DNA from: Porites lobata
Lineage: Eukaryota; Cnidaria; Anthozoa; Scleractinia; Poritidae
Direction of reading: 5' to 3'
DNA length: 64,000 nucleotides
Assembly (NCBI GenBank): GCA_942486035.1
Contig: CALNXK010000037.1
Location: forward strand, 2,212,501 to 2,276,500
Shown: positions 18,838 through 32,352 of the stretch, piece by piece
How positions within the stretch are numbered: the first letter of the stretch is position 1
How the letters are laid out: the number at the start of each line of letters is the position of its first letter
The notes under the pieces: generated by a model
What the model was told of the DNA's origin: nothing
The model's database searches: none
The model's input: the letters and a program-made list of their open reading frames with translations, nothing else
Translations under genes and position numbers: made by a program

Positions 18838-19572
18838 CGCATTGCTTAAAACAAACACTTTCTCTCTGTTTTCCTCTGTCTCCATCATTCCTGGCCATAC
18901 GGTCAGGCCCTTCTGTTAGCCACATCAGTGCTTTTAAGATCCCTAAGCAATGCATTCTGCTTTCTCCACCCTCTCTACACTCCATACACACTTCCTTCCC
19001 CCAAAAAACTTCGCAAAGATACAGGTGTCCTATTGGTAAAGACTACGAACAGCCTGCAAGCAAGCCAATCTAAGTCGTCAAGTTGAATAATTGCAGTGCT
19101 GGTCACTGAGTTAAAGGGATACGAAGCAGTCTCGTTTCTGTTAATGATAACTGACAGGGAATTCAAGGTTTCACGATGGCACTGGCAACAAGAGTTTCAT
19201 GATACAACAGTTTAATCAACAAAATATCAATTCATACTTGCATCACAACGTGGTCTTTGTTCGACTTAAGGTTGTCGCGTTTTCAGATGCAGAGAAGGCA
19301 GCGGGTGTAAGGTTCTCTGCTCGCTTCTTTCGGTTGTTAAGTAGATCTTATGGCGCTTGAGAATTCAAGCACGCTTTGATATATGTATTAAGTTGTCTCG
19401 ACCCAGCATTTTTGTGAGGATACCTTCTATCTTTGAACCTCTTATACTTCTAACAGCTTGATCTTTCAGTATTTTAAATCCTTCAGTATAACACAAGGAT
19501 TACCCATAGATTGAACTTTATTATGATATTTCGTGACAATGATGTCACAATTGTTTTAGCTTTTAATTAGAC

Positions 19573-19696
19573 TGTGTAGCAGGCGCTTCACAGTAATAGA
19601 CACAAGAAAGAACGGAACGAGCGAGAGAGTCTTGCGTGTCTCTGTGGCGTGTCCCGCTCTCATACCCAACCTGGACTTCCAAGCGCCTGCTACGCA
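19573..19696. mobile_element. short MITE with gtagcaggcgctt TIRs
   Basis: The inverted ends gtagcaggcgctt (from 19576) and aagcgcctgctac (to about 19693) enclose about 100 bp of non-coding sequence. The superfamily is unknown. Confidence 0.7.
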
Positions 19697-19836
19697 AGCT
19701 CGGCTCTCAATCGAATTCCAGTTTTTACTCACATGCACGTTTATTCTAAAAATGCTCTACACTACGTATAATTTGGGTGCTTACCTTATGTTGTGCGGAG
19801 TTTCCCAAAAATGTTATGCGCAAAGAAACTGTACAC

Positions 19837-20001
19837 GGGCACCGGTTGTTCAAAGGCTGGATTACGCTGGATTACGCTATTCATTGAAAAAATACCTACA
19901 TCCAGTGGATAACGCAATCGGTTTCTCTAATACTTAATATCCCCTGAATAGTGATTATCAAGTGTATAGCGCTATCCAACATTTGAACAACCGGTGCTAG
20001 G
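19837..20001. mobile_element. MITE with gcaccggttgttcaaa TIRs
   Basis: The left end gggcaccggttgttcaaa and right end tttgaacaaccggtgctag are inverted copies, with further pairing of tggattacgct against agcgctatcca. The element is about 165 bp with no coding content. Confidence 0.8.
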
Positions 20002-20199
20002 ACAAAATTAACTAGTATTCGCACATCTCAATTAAACAAGCAAGAAGGAAAACCTAATAGTGAAAAAAAAAATGGATGTCACACTTAGTTAGTTAAATCT
20101 TACAGCAAGAACACGGCGTGCCACTCACCCTTACCCCAAAGGGAAACACCGTGACCGAGTGTTTACCTATGATTAAACCGTTAAGTAAACTGGATTTGT

Positions 20200-23100
20200 T
20201 CTTACAAACAAACAAAACAATCTCGTTATAAATTCAGTTAACCTCTCGATGTCTTGATATCGGATGGAGAACTTCCTGTCGTGTTTGATATTTTCAACAA
20301 AATTAAAACAAAATGAACGTAGTCGAGTCCCTCAGGGGAATTATCCGACATACAAGTCGAACTCAGTCACCCACTGAAAAAAATTGTTTGTTGAACAATC
20401 GATTCATAATGATTCAGCTGATGATTATGATGATAAGTGTGGAGAATCTTTTATCTAAAAAAGTTGGCTGAGTTTGAAGACCACGATGAGCAATTTGAAA
20501 GCATCATTTTCAAATTGGAGAACAAGTATAATTAGTAAATATGGAACTTTCTAAAAGAAATCAGTTGAATAACAACGAATCGAGAAAAGCAAACTCGGGA
20601 AAGTGTCAGTTGTTGCATGTTTGACTAAAATAGAAACAATAAAAATCACTACCCCGACGGTAGATTGGATATCGGATCTTAATATTACCATTAACTTTTG
20701 AGAACTTTTGCTTTTTCTTTCCTTTTTGTTTCTTCTAAATTATACTGTTCATTCACGAAGCTTTCAGACACAACAACACAATCTAGTTTTAAATGCAATT
20801 CACTTCTCAGTGTCTGGATATGCGGGGATGAAAAACATCGTTTCCTGTTTTATATTTTCAACATTACAAAATGAACTTATCCAACATACAAGTCGAACTC
20901 AGGCACCCACTGAAAAAAATGTTTCTGCGTATGACAATACGTAAAGAATCAGCTGATGATTCTGATGATATAAGTGAGAAGAATCTGTCATCCAAATTAA
21001 AAGTTGGCTGAGTTTAAAGAGCAGGATAAGAGCCATTTTAAGGCAACATTGCAAATTGGAGAACAATTGTTAAGTAAATATGGAATTTAGTTTAAACTAA
21101 TTAAAACAATTTGAATAACAACGAATCAAGAAAGACATAAACTCGGGCAGGTGGTAGTTGTTTTCTGACTAAAGTAAAAACAATCAAGGAAATCATTACC
21201 CTGACCGTGGATCGGAATCTTAATATTACCATAATTTTTGCGAATTTTACTTTTTCAGCTTTCCTTTTTATTTCTTCAAAATTATTGTTCATTTAAGGAG
21301 CTACATCAAACACGACAACACAATCTCGTTTTAAATTCAACTCACCTCTCGATGTCTTGATATCGGACGAAAAACTTTGTGCCGTGTTTCATATTTTCAC
21401 TGATACCTAAATGAAAATAGTCGAGTCTTAAATTATCCCACATTTAAGTCGAACTCAGTCACTCACTGGGAAAATTTGCTTGTTGTACAATTGATTCAGA
21501 ACTATTCAGCTGATAATTATGATGATTAGTAAGGAGATCAAATCTGTCATCCAAATTTTAAAGTTGGTTGAGTTTAAAGATCAGGAAGAGCCATTTGAAG
21601 GCATCATTTTCAAATTGGAGAACAATTGGAAAGTACACTGTATATGGAATTTAGTTTACTTATTAAAACAATTTGAATAACAACGAAACAAGAAAAACAT
21701 AAACTCGGAAAAGTGCTAGTTGTTTTCTGACCAAAATTCTGGCCAACATTCATTGGAAATCACTTACCTGACGATAGAGTGGATATCGGTTCTTAATATT
21801 ACCATTAACTTTTGCGAACTTTGCTTTTTCTTTCTTTAAAATTATAGTTCAGTTAGAAGCTACATCAAACACGACACGCAGTCTCGTTTTAAATTCAACC
21901 TACCTCCCGATGTCTTGATATCGGATGAAAAACTTAATGTCATGTTTGATATTTTCTACATTGCAAAATAAACATAGTCGAGTCTAATTATCCCACATAC
22001 AAGTCGAACTCGTTCACTCAGTGAAACTTTGTGCCGTGTTTCATATTTTCAACATGACTAAATGAAAATAGCGGAGTTTTAAATTATCCCTCATTTAAGT
22101 CGAACTCAGTCACTCACTGGGAAAATTTGCTGGTTGAACGATAAGAACAATGGAAATCACTACCCTGACGGTCGGATTGGATATCGAATCTTTATATTAC
22201 CATTAACGTTTGCCAACACAATCTCGTCTTGAATACAACTCGATGTCTTGATATGGGATGAAAATCTTCGTGTCCTGTTTGATATTTTCAACATTACAAA
22301 ATGAACTTATCCGACATACAGGTCGAACTCAGTCACCCACTGAAAAAATTTATCCAAAAAAGGTGGCCTAGTTTAAAGAGCAGGATGAGCCATTTGAAGG
22401 CATCATTTTCAAACTGGAGAATAATTATAATTAGTAAATATGGAACTCAGTTGTTACTTATTAAAACAAATCAATTGAATAACAGCGAATTAAGAAAAAC
22501 AAACTCCGGGAAAGTGTTAGTTGTTCTCTGACTAAAATAGAAACACTGCAAATCACTACCCCGACGGTAGATTCGATATCGGATCTTAATATTACCATTA
22601 ACTTTTAAGAACTTTGCTTTTTCTTTCCTTTTTGCCTCTACTAAATTATAGTTCATTCACGAAGCTTTCAGACACGACAACACAATCTCGTTTTAAATGC
22701 AATTCACCTCTCAATGTCTTGATTTTATATTTTCAACATTACAAAAAGAACTTATCCAACATATTCAAGTCGAACTCAGGCACCCACTGAAAAAAATTGT
22801 TCTGTGTATGATTGATACATAAAGAATGAGCTGATGATTCTGATGATATAAGTGAGGAGAATCTGTCATCCAAATTAAAAGCTGGCTGAGTTTAATGAGC
22901 AGGATAAGAGCCATTTTAAGGCATCATTGTAAATTGGAGAACAATTGTTAACTAAATATGGAATTTAGTTTAGTTATTAAAACAATTTGAATAACAACGA
23001 AACAAGAAAAACATAAACTCGGGAAAGTGTTAGTTGTTTTCTGACCAAAATTCTGACCAACATTCATTGGAAATCACTACCCTGATGGTAGATTGGATAT

Positions 23101-23990
23101 TGGATCTTACTATTACCATTAATTTTCGCGAACTTTCCTTTTTCTTTCTTTTTTATTTCTTGAACTATAGTTCATTTATGAAGCTACATCAAACACGACA
23201 AAACAATCTCGCTTTAATTTCAACGTACCTCCGGATGTCTTGATATCAGATGAAAAACTTAGTGTAATGTTTGATATTTTCAACATTACAAAACAAACAT
23301 AGCTAAGAATAGTCGAGTCTAATTATCCCACATACAAGTCGAACTCGTTCACACACTGAAAACATTTGCTGGTTGAACAATCGATTCTTAGATTCAGCTG
23401 ATAATTATAAAGTTGGTTGAGTTTAAAGGGCAGAAAGAGCCATTTGAAGGCAACATTTTCAAATTGGAGAACAATTGTAAAGAAAATATGGAATTCAATT
23501 TACTAATTAAAAACGTAAACTCGGGAAAGTGTTAGTTGTTTTCTGACAAATAAAAACAAAGGAAATCACTACCCTGACTATATTATCAAGATCCGATATC
23601 CAATCCGACCGTCAGATCTCGTTTTGAATGCAGCTCGATGTCTTGATATCGGACGAAAGCTTCTTGTCCTGTTTATATTTTCAACGTTACAAAACTGAGC
23701 TTATCCGACATACAGGTCGAACTCAGTCACCCACTGAACAAATTTGCCGGTTGAACAATTTATTAATAATGATTCAGCTGATGATTTTGATGATAAGTAA
23801 GGAGAATCTGCCATCCAAATTTAACGTTGGCTGAGCAGGAAGAGCCATTTGAAGTCACCATTTTCAAATTGGAGAACAATAAGTAAATATGAACTTTAAT
23901 TTACTAATTCAAAACAAATTGAATAACAATCAATAAAAACATAAACTCAAGAAAGTGTTACTAGTTTTTCTTTTCTGCCTAAAATAATGA
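20200..23990. repeat. satellite array 2 (same unit as array 1, about 8 copies)
   Basis: The marker gatgtcttgatat (with variants) recurs near 20244, 20810, 21350, 21912, 22245, 22715, 23236 and 23636, giving spacings of about 566, 540, 562, 333, 470, 521 and 400 bp. Full units are therefore 540-566 bp, and some are internally deleted. Each carries aagtcgaactcagtcaccca-like and catcattttcaaattggaga-like blocks. All frames are closed or low-complexity, so the short ORFs here are not genes. Confidence 0.92.
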
Positions 23991-25740
23991 GATAAAAGTT
24001 TCCTTTCAGAGTCCCAAAAAACTTCCTAACAGTCTCGAACTCTGGCCCTTATTTCGAGACATTTGGTTGCGTGAATCGCCTGAGATCACGCGAGATCAGT
24101 TCGATCTCTTTCAAGAATCCAACAGTGGGGAAGGCGTGACCGATATTTAGGTTTTCTTGGACTCTGGGGAGAAACGTTCCAGCTGTATCGATCCAATATG
24201 ACGGGACACTCTTTTTACGAGACCCTTTCGTTAAATTGCAGATAGGTTAAAGTTAAACCTTAAAAGGGAAAGATTCTCTTTGAGAACCACCGACCAAGAA
24301 ACAATGACAATAAATTATGTAATTTAGCCTTGTATCCGTGGCCACAAGAATTGTCATTCAATTCAATGTTTAAATAAGTATCTGAAGTGGTTAGATATGG
24401 GTTCTCGGATATAAGTTTTCAGTTAGATATTCATTGAACTCTCAGCTAAAATATTTATAGTATTTCTTATCTGTACCAGTTATTTCTTTGAATCTTAGAC
24501 TCATTTATCACTTAAGATTCCTAGCCGACAGTTAAAATTTTAAAATTGCCAGTTAAGACTAGAATGAGATCACCAACCACTGAAGATTAGTAGTGGCTGC
24601 CTGACAAACCGAAAATTTTTTCTTAGACCCAGTGATGACACTGATTAGTGTGATAATCTGAGAAATTAATTCGATATAAGTGGATATTTTTCAATGGGTA
24701 TTTGAAGGCGAAAAAACGCATTGACACTTGAAGCTTACCCAGGGATCAATTGACTTTTCAAAGTAGACAACTTAAATGAAAATGTAGCCAGTGACTTTTA
24801 CTTTGGCCAAATTTACATGACAACACTAATTGAGAAAAATCTTAAAAACTTTGCCTTGACATAATAAGTTACAGAAAAACTGTATAAGCCTGTAGACTCT
24901 AACTAGCATATTTGTTTTAGTATCAATAAAAGTTTGATGATGTAAACCTACACCATTTTACGTAGTTTCAAGTTGCAACATTGGAACCTTCCATCTTGCG
25001 TAGGTATTTAATCTCGTCTCCTTCTCTCTGAAATTCATAGTGCCAAGAATCGACCTGTCGTTCTCATAACATTGTTGGGTTTTGTTAAACTGTGGTAAGT
25101 TTATTTTTTTGTTTTGCTGTAAATTTTATTCATGATTCCTAACGTACCAAATTATAATAATTAGTTTGTTGGTTACCCAATTTGTTGATTCTAAAACTGA
25201 GTGATCTTTTCGAGTACTAGCTGGTTCGCCAGTACTCTTGTTAACTAGATCACTCGAATCAAGCGCTATAGTGAAGAAAAATAGTCGTTCTTGCGAAAAT
25301 ATGGGCGGCTTCTTTGAATGTCATCATTTTCCTGGTCTCCTTATATAATATAAAACTAAGGCCCTCGGGTAGCTCTCTCAGTTCTCGGAGATAGCAAACA
25401 GCTCCTGCCAATCTCTTGCCTGTTTGTAAAAATGATACTCCTGTGATACGAAAATTATATAATTTTCAGCAATTTTCTCTAGTTTTGTGTTTTTCTAGTT
25501 TAGAAACCTTACTATACACGTGTTAATTAAGTTGGGAATTTTTGGAAATACAGCTATAACACCAACTACGTTAACGTTAAGAATCCTTTTCTAAAACTTT
25601 TGTCCAGTTTTATAAAATTTACAACAATTCGCGAGCTGGGAAGATGATGATCAATGAGGCGCACATCTATTATAAAGTATCATATAATTACTTATCATTT
25701 ATTGTTCATAGTTTGATATCCTGCTTTCTTTCTCGCCTTT
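23991..25740. repeat. duplicated body following satellite array 2
   Basis: This segment is collinear with 5091-6770 and non-coding. It is followed after about 150 bp by sequence that is also found upstream of the first fibrinogen-like gene (tgataactgtgattgatttt and its counterpart near 25910), which supports one large tandem duplication. Confidence 0.85.
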
Positions 25741-26191
25741 TTTTTTTGCGAATTTTCTTAAACGGACCAGGCTCCGCTTAGGGGAAAAAAGGCAAAAAAA
25801 AGGTTCAAATAGGTGAACGAAGCGAGCCCAGCGGCGGTCTGGGGAGAGGAAGTAGTTGGCGGATAGAACCAGTTACAAACATCCTGATTTGGGCAGAAAT
25901 TTGTTTTCAAGCTGAAAACTGTGACAGATTTTTTTCCTGATATTTTGGCGTGAATATAACAATTTAGTAAAATCCAACTAGTGGTCTATTATCAATGCTG
26001 CGTTCTGATTGGTTGAGCCACTACTAGACTATATGTTATAGCCCACTAGTAGCGAAAAGCGCCGGCTTTGAAAACCTAAACAATGGCGGCTGGGCGAAAG
26101 TTTACGGTCTTCCCTCAATTTATTTAACTCTCCTGGGGATCCTTTAGACATAAATCATCATTTTTTCATTCTAGGTTTCAGGAATTTGACG

Positions 26192-29100
26192 ATGCAATTT
26201 TGGATGACACTAGCGGTTTCATTGTTGATGGTAGGCGCATGCTCGGTGAATGGCCAGGAAGCAGTTTTAAACGACACGTGTGGAGCTTGTGAAATAACCT
26301 GTAAGCTCTTCTCTTAGTATTGCCAGAATGGAAAACGGTTCTTAATTTTTTTTGGTCCCATTAGAAAACGGGTTTCAAGTGCACTATTAGTTATAGAAAG
26401 ATCTGACTCAGCTCTAAAACCTCAGTTTGGTTCTGTGGACCCAACTTCTTATTCATTAACCTCTTTTTACGGTATGGCGTTTAGCACTGATGTACGGAGT
26501 CGTTGGTGCCGCTGACCTCGCCAAGTTTGGCTTGTTTATGTCTCTCGGGGTAAACAAGCTAACTTACGCGAATTTCAGCAACGCGGACGACACAATACAT
26601 GCTAAGACCATGACAGAAAGCCTCAAAGACGTATTCAAACCAGTTTTAAGCTTGCCAATCATTCCAGCAAACCATGGCAGTCTGCTCTCTCTTTCTTCAC
26701 CAAAGCAACAAGAAAATTCGCAAAAATCCAAAGAAAAACTTCATCTTTCAATTTGGCTCTCCAATGGAATCACAACGACTCTTTTCATTCAATGATTTTT
26801 TCTTGTTTTTCACATTAACATGTTTCCACTAACTTATTTATAGCGGAGCTCTCTCACGCGGCTCGTTAGTCCGCACCACAGGCATACCAATGTAAAATAA
26901 TTCAATCAACAGGTATGGCAACCCAAACGAAATTGGAGATTTCTTTGGGGGAAATCGCATGGCCAGGCGCGTCTTGTAAAGCAGAGGCAATTAAAGAGTC
27001 AGTAAGACAAAATGTAAAGCGAAAATTGTTTCGAACTATTGAACTAAAAACGATAAAGAACGAACAACGACAAAAAAGCGTATTTAGTTTGCTTCGGCAA
27101 GAGATAATGCTCATTCTCTCTTGGCTTCGGCTCGTACTTTCAGCAAATGAACTCAACATTTGTTTTCAAAAATCGATAAACTCCTTCTATTTTAAGAACA
27201 GAACAGACCCATCTCAATTCATTTTAAGTAAAAGTAATCTCTGTTCGGCTGGCCAAAGTTAAGTAGTTCAGTGAAGAACAATTTCGCGTTGCATTTAGGT
27301 GCTCTTTTTTGCAGCTTTATAATCTTAATAAGAGATTCCCGTAGGCTCGTGTATTGAACGCACTTATCGACTTAATTGGTTCTGTCGTTGTTAGCTCTCG
27401 CGCATAAGAGTCTTTTCATCACCGCTGGTTTACAGGCACAAAAAGTCGCCTCTAAAAACAAATTAGTCGGTCTTTTACCATACGCCTCTGCAGTAAGAAA
27501 CGCAATAACTATTGCATCTTTTCAACTACATGAACATAATTAAAAATTTTTGTTATTAACACAAATAGTGGGAGGAAGGTCAAGTTCCTCCTACCAAGCA
27601 CCTCCCCCTACACGCTCTCTTACTTTTAGGTCTAACATTCTTGGAACTTTTAGGGATAAGGTATATCATTCTGCTCCAAGAGTTACAAGGATAAGGAATA
27701 ACAAGACCCAGCACCACCGCCCCCCCCCCCCCCTACCTGCCCCCCATAACTGTGGCCTCATTATAAGCATATAAACGAGATCTTCACTTTTAGCCCCGGC
27801 TAAACCTATATATTGAATTATTTCAACGTCATACATGTTTGGGTTTAATTTAACCCCTTCACTGCCTAAAAGTAGCCAAAGTCAAAATTAACAAATCTCC
27901 CTCTTTTATTGTAAAATATTGAAAAACAAATAGTATAAGCAGGAGCCATAATCTGGATTATGACTCCTGGTACCAGCTTGGTGAAATGCACGGTGCCTAA
28001 AAAGGTTTACAATATGGTTACAACGGCGGAGAGTTTACTCACACATTCAAAACCTCAGGAACAACCTCACAAGACTTTATAGTTCCCTCTAGCAGTGAAA
28101 GGGTTAATTTCAAGAGGGGAGGAAAGGTTTAACCCTCGGTTGTACACGCAAATTCATACCCCAAACGTGGTACAATCGGGGGTGCATGGAACCCATCCCC
28201 GGCGTTTTTGATGTTACGTTGCAGTATTTCGAAACGGTGTTACCTTTAGTGGAAAGCCTTTGATCTTCTTAACAAGGTGAGGTATATTTTATGTGTGGTG
28301 GCGCTGCTGGAGGCCTGTGACGTCACCAACAATGGTCACCATCTTTAATTTTACTAAGGATTTAGAAATCAGCTTAAAACCGTGAGAAATGATAATTTTT
28401 TGTGCTTTACATGAAAAATATCACATAAATAAGAACTTTGCAGGATTTTAGCCGCAAGATTTCCTTTCATTGTTGAAAGAAGTTGAAAAGACATGTATTT
28501 TCACCAAAAAGTGGCTTGACCACCTGCTACTTATGACGTCATATCTCGTAACCATAGCAACTGACCATCACTAAACTTCTCTCAAAATGTGCCCAAAGGA
28601 TAAACGAACAGCTACTGAAAACGTCAGGTGCTGATGTTTTATCCTCTAGGAAAAAACTCAGAAAACCTTAGTGGGGTGGCATCCAGACCCCCCCCCCTCC
28701 TCCCCATCCCCTTGTACGTCCCAGGGTTAAAAGAATTCTTACTGTAAAAAAATAAGACAATCATGATGCAAAAATCTACTGAATTTAAATGTTCCCTTCC
28801 ATTTTCCATTCTTTCTTCCTTCCTTCCTTCCTTACCTACTTGCTTGCTTGCTTACTTACATATATATATATAACTTTTACTTACATTATTACTTACTTAT
28901 TTACTTACTTACTAGGTGGATCAGGTAGCGGACAAACGACTTTGAGTTGCAAAGACATTTACGATGCGGATCATTCGTGAGTAAAGCATACGTAATAACG
29001 TAGCAACATTTTTGATTACTTTTTTTGGTTTCGTCATAGAACACCCAACTTTTTTTCATATCATAGTATCTTTCTTGAGGTTCAGACTAATACAAGGGCT

Positions 29101-32100
29101 TTTTCTGCATATATTATAAATAGACGCCCAGATTAGCTGTAACTTCATGCATGTGGCATGGGTAAGTGTTGTCGTTCTAAAGTACATAAGGTAACTCCAC
29201 TGGTTTAAAGGGACAGTGTCTCTCAAGTTCGAGCATTATACTACATTGCCACTGACAAAGATCTCGGAAAACGTTCACCACACTTATTGAATTAGATGTA
29301 GAAGACAACTTGTTATGACCAGTTAGAATTTCAGATCTTAAAGAAATTTATCGAGCTGTTTCCAACTTATTAGTTTTTAAAACGTTTCTAAGGAGTTGTC
29401 CACATTGGAATGAAACAGTCGGTTAAAGACTTGAACAATTTTCCCTCATTATATCAATATCCATTCAATAGGGCGCGTGAAAACAAAGCCTACAAACTGA
29501 ATGTTAATTCTGAACAAATTCCTGTGTACTGTCACATGGTAAAAGCTGAGCTTGAAGCATGCGGAGGAGGTGGATGGACGCTGGTCATGAAGATCGATGG
29601 CAAAAAGGTAACAGAAACATGCAAACAACATTCTTTTCTAGGCTAAAAGTTGCTTTAAAAATTTATAACTATTTTTCAAAGCGGCAGACACCTACGGCGC
29701 TCTCCCCACAACAACAAAAACTATAATCACACGATATAATAGGGAGAATTATCAAGGCTTCGTTGTCGGCAGATAACCGGACTAGCCTTGATAATTCTCG
29801 GTATCATGCGCAACCAATATGCAAAAACCGATCGATCTTAATTATTGTTTAGACACACGGTGAATTCATGATCTAATCATCAGTCAAAAGGCACACATGA
29901 AATCAAACATTTAACGTCATGAATCAATTTGCTCACAAAGTTTTGCATTGATTATAGCCGTTTACCATCTGAAAGTTCCAGGTCAATCTTATACATTAGA
30001 TTACAAACAAGATTAATAGCGAAAGCCTTCGTCTTTAAAAGTAACAAGATCAACTTAAACATTGTCCCTCCAACTATTGGCATCTTGTCAAGGGGTGTCG
30101 TACGAAAACCATTCTTGGTTTTTAACGAATTTACCTGAAAATGGATTTTAGTTCGCAGAGAAGAGATGTGCTTTTGTTCTGACCACCAACATAGCTGCCA
30201 TGATGTCATCTGCAAACCAGCAATTTTCAGCAAAATGACGTCACTTTGCATGTAATTAATATGTATTTACAAACTTTTGTCTGCAAGAGTGACGCAGCGA
30301 AACTATTGCCGGCTAACATTAGCAATCTTCTTGTAATCAGTCAGAATACGCACTTAATGTAGCTAGTCGTTCACGTGATAAAAAAAATCCGCCTTGCTGG
30401 GATGGAGAGCAAGGGATGCACTAGGGGAAAAGACAAACAAAGGAAATCACCATTTTAAATGATGTGGGCCTCTTGTCTGTTTTGTTCAAGTGTGTCCTTT
30501 ACTCTCCAGCCAACATGGTAGTTTGGTTACATGAGAATGACTAGCTACAAAGGGACTATCGAGATAGCGACAGAACTGTATCTACAACAGCCAGTTTCGA
30601 CGGACGGAAGAGTCAAGAATGCCAGTCACATGGCACGTTTCTTTATGATCAATCACGGCAATTCTATTTTCAATTGATTGTGTTTCATTTATACTGCGGC
30701 TGCGCAGTAAGCAAAATTCTCTACCATACTATAGCGAATGCTGCGAACCTTGCTCGTTTTGTCACGTTAACATTTTCATCCAAAACTTAATTCAAGCTTT
30801 TTGTGTATTTTATCTCTATACATTTTGAACAATTGGATTACCATGATTATGGGACACATGTACAGTAAACATGAACTTTTGCTCCCTAAAAATATACTGT
30901 CATATACCACCCTTACCTCCCCATAACGGCCACCTCTCCACAACGGGCACTTTCTTCTGTTCCCACTGCATGGTGGCCCCTGTAGAGAGGTTCAACTAAA
31001 TGCAGAACGTGGAGGTTGTTATTGAGGCTGAAGGCCGTGGCGGATGACATCCTCGTGCATCTATATTTTTGTTTTATCATTTTATCAAAATATTTCTAAG
31101 TTCTTAGCAACGAAGGTTTCCTACAAGATTTCGGCTTTATTGACAAATGGTGAGGTAAATGTGGTAGACTCACAGTTTTGGTAGACTTCCAAAAAAGTCT
31201 GTTTTAGTTGCTTTTTCATGAACCGAGACCAAGTTGAGGTCCATAAAAACGCATATAAGAACCAGCCCAGTACCAGCCATCTTGACCGAACATTTTCGTA
31301 AATCAAGGATTTATATATAAGGCCAAAAGGAAATTAATCTCGTGAGAACGAAGCAGGAAATCCCGACGGGACACAGAACACAGGATTCGCTTTATATTGA
31401 CCGGTCGTATGGCCAGTCACGGACAAAGACTCAGTTCCACTGACCTTCCTTATTAAAACCGAGATGGCGGCCGTTGACCTTCATCACGTCACGACATGCC
31501 TGGAGGAATCTCGCCATGTAATGTCGTTTATTTTAGCTTGGGTATTTATTACATTACGTTCTTCGGGTTTGATTGTTTTAGCTTAAATATTCTCAAAACT
31601 ACTTGTAGATGGGGAGGAGGCTGGATGTAATTGTCCCCCAGGGCACAATTTGACCGCCACGATGTCATGCGAGAACTGTCTGTTAATTGACGATGTATTA
31701 TTATCATTTCTTTATTCGTTTAGGACACCTTTCATTACGATTCCAAATTGTGGACCAACAAGAACGAACTCAATCGTCTGGGAGGGACACTGCTTGATCA
31801 TCACGAGACAAAATTACCCACCTACTGGAGCACACCATTCTCTAAGATTTGCCTCGCAATGAAGACTAGCGACAGCCAAGTGAATTCGATCGTCATCAAC
31901 CAAGCCGCCAATTCATTGTACGCCTTGATCGCTGACGGAGCTGAAAAACGTTTCACGAAGAACCTGGGTCGTCACACCTGGAAGAAGCTGATTGGCAATC
32001 AGGCATCTTTACAGATAAATTGTAACCGGGAAGGTTTCAATTTAAAGTCGCCAAATTACCACAGCGAAGCAAGAATCGGTATCATAAGTAACCAGGAAAA

Positions 32101-32251
32101 TGACTGTGCTTCCCCTGACTCCAGAATTGGGTTTGGCACTGGGGGATATCCTAATGGTCACAACACCTGTGGAAACGTTGCATCGGCAATTCATCATCCA
32201 GACAATGGCGGTAAAGATATTAGAGCCATGGGCTACATCTTGGTGCAATGA
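26192..32251 (+). CDS. secreted fibrinogen-like/intelectin-like protein, coral SOMP5-like, paralog 2 (4 coding exons)
   Basis: Coding exons are 26192-26300, 28916-28976, 29472-29607 and 31724-32251 (834 nt, 277 aa). The GT/AG borders and phases 1, 2, 0 are identical to paralog 1. Exon 1 gives a signal peptide (MQFWMTLAVSLLMVGACSVNG) and a short TCGACEIT tail; the 27-codon coiled coil of paralog 1 is absent in frame. Exon 2 encodes GSGSGQ and SCKDIYDAD. Exons 3-4 give IPVYCHM, CGGGGWTLVMKIDG, FHYDSKLWTN, ETKLPTYWSTPFSKICLAMK, DSRIGFGTGG, NTCGN and RAMGYILV. One cysteine of the NDCKTCDSR motif in paralog 1 is lost (NDCASPDSR), while two extra cysteines appear near the N-terminus. Introns are longer than in paralog 1 and contain repeats. 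It is probably functional, as all frames are open. Confidence 0.82.
26844..27030. repeat. dispersed repeat, copy B (in intron 1 of paralog 2)
   Basis: This is similar in direct orientation to 319-581. Both strands carry open frames of about 85-115 codons here, but the other copy does not keep them open, so I do not call a gene. Confidence 0.6.
27850..28107. mobile_element. MITE with TTAA ends
   Basis: The ends are TTAA followed by ccccttcactgc on the left and gcagtgaaaggg followed by TTAA on the right. The element is about 258 bp, non-coding, in intron 1 of the second fibrinogen-like gene. TTAA ends suggest a piggyBac-like non-autonomous element. A related copy is at 50830-51037. Confidence 0.8.
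28798..28914. repeat. (CTTC)n/(CTTG)n/(CTTA)n microsatellite abutting exon 2 acceptor
   Basis: A compound tetranucleotide tract includes an internal (ta)n run near 28860 and ends in tactag at the exon 2 acceptor of paralog 2. It is homologous in position to the tract before exon 2 of paralog 1. Confidence 0.9.
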
Positions 32252-32346
32252 GTATCAAACAACCTGGTTCCAGTTCACTGCCGATAAAAATCAAAGTATT
32301 TTAAAACGCTTATAGAAACAGGAAGAAATTGTAGAAATGAAAGTTG

Positions 32347-32352
32347 AATAAA
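32347..32352 (+). terminator. poly(A) signal of fibrinogen-like paralog 2
   Basis: AATAAA lies about 96 bp after the stop codon, in the context gaataaacgcattgctcaaaac that is shared with paralog 1. Confidence 0.75.

Noticed and set aside
20708..23834. Several 60-80-codon ORFs in the 20-24 kb region
   Set aside because: They are all inside the ~550-bp satellite array and the frames are not conserved between units.
26915..27262. 115-codon plus-strand ORF in intron 1 of paralog 2
   Set aside because: It is part of a dispersed repeat whose other copy (319-581) does not keep the frame open, and both strands are open here.
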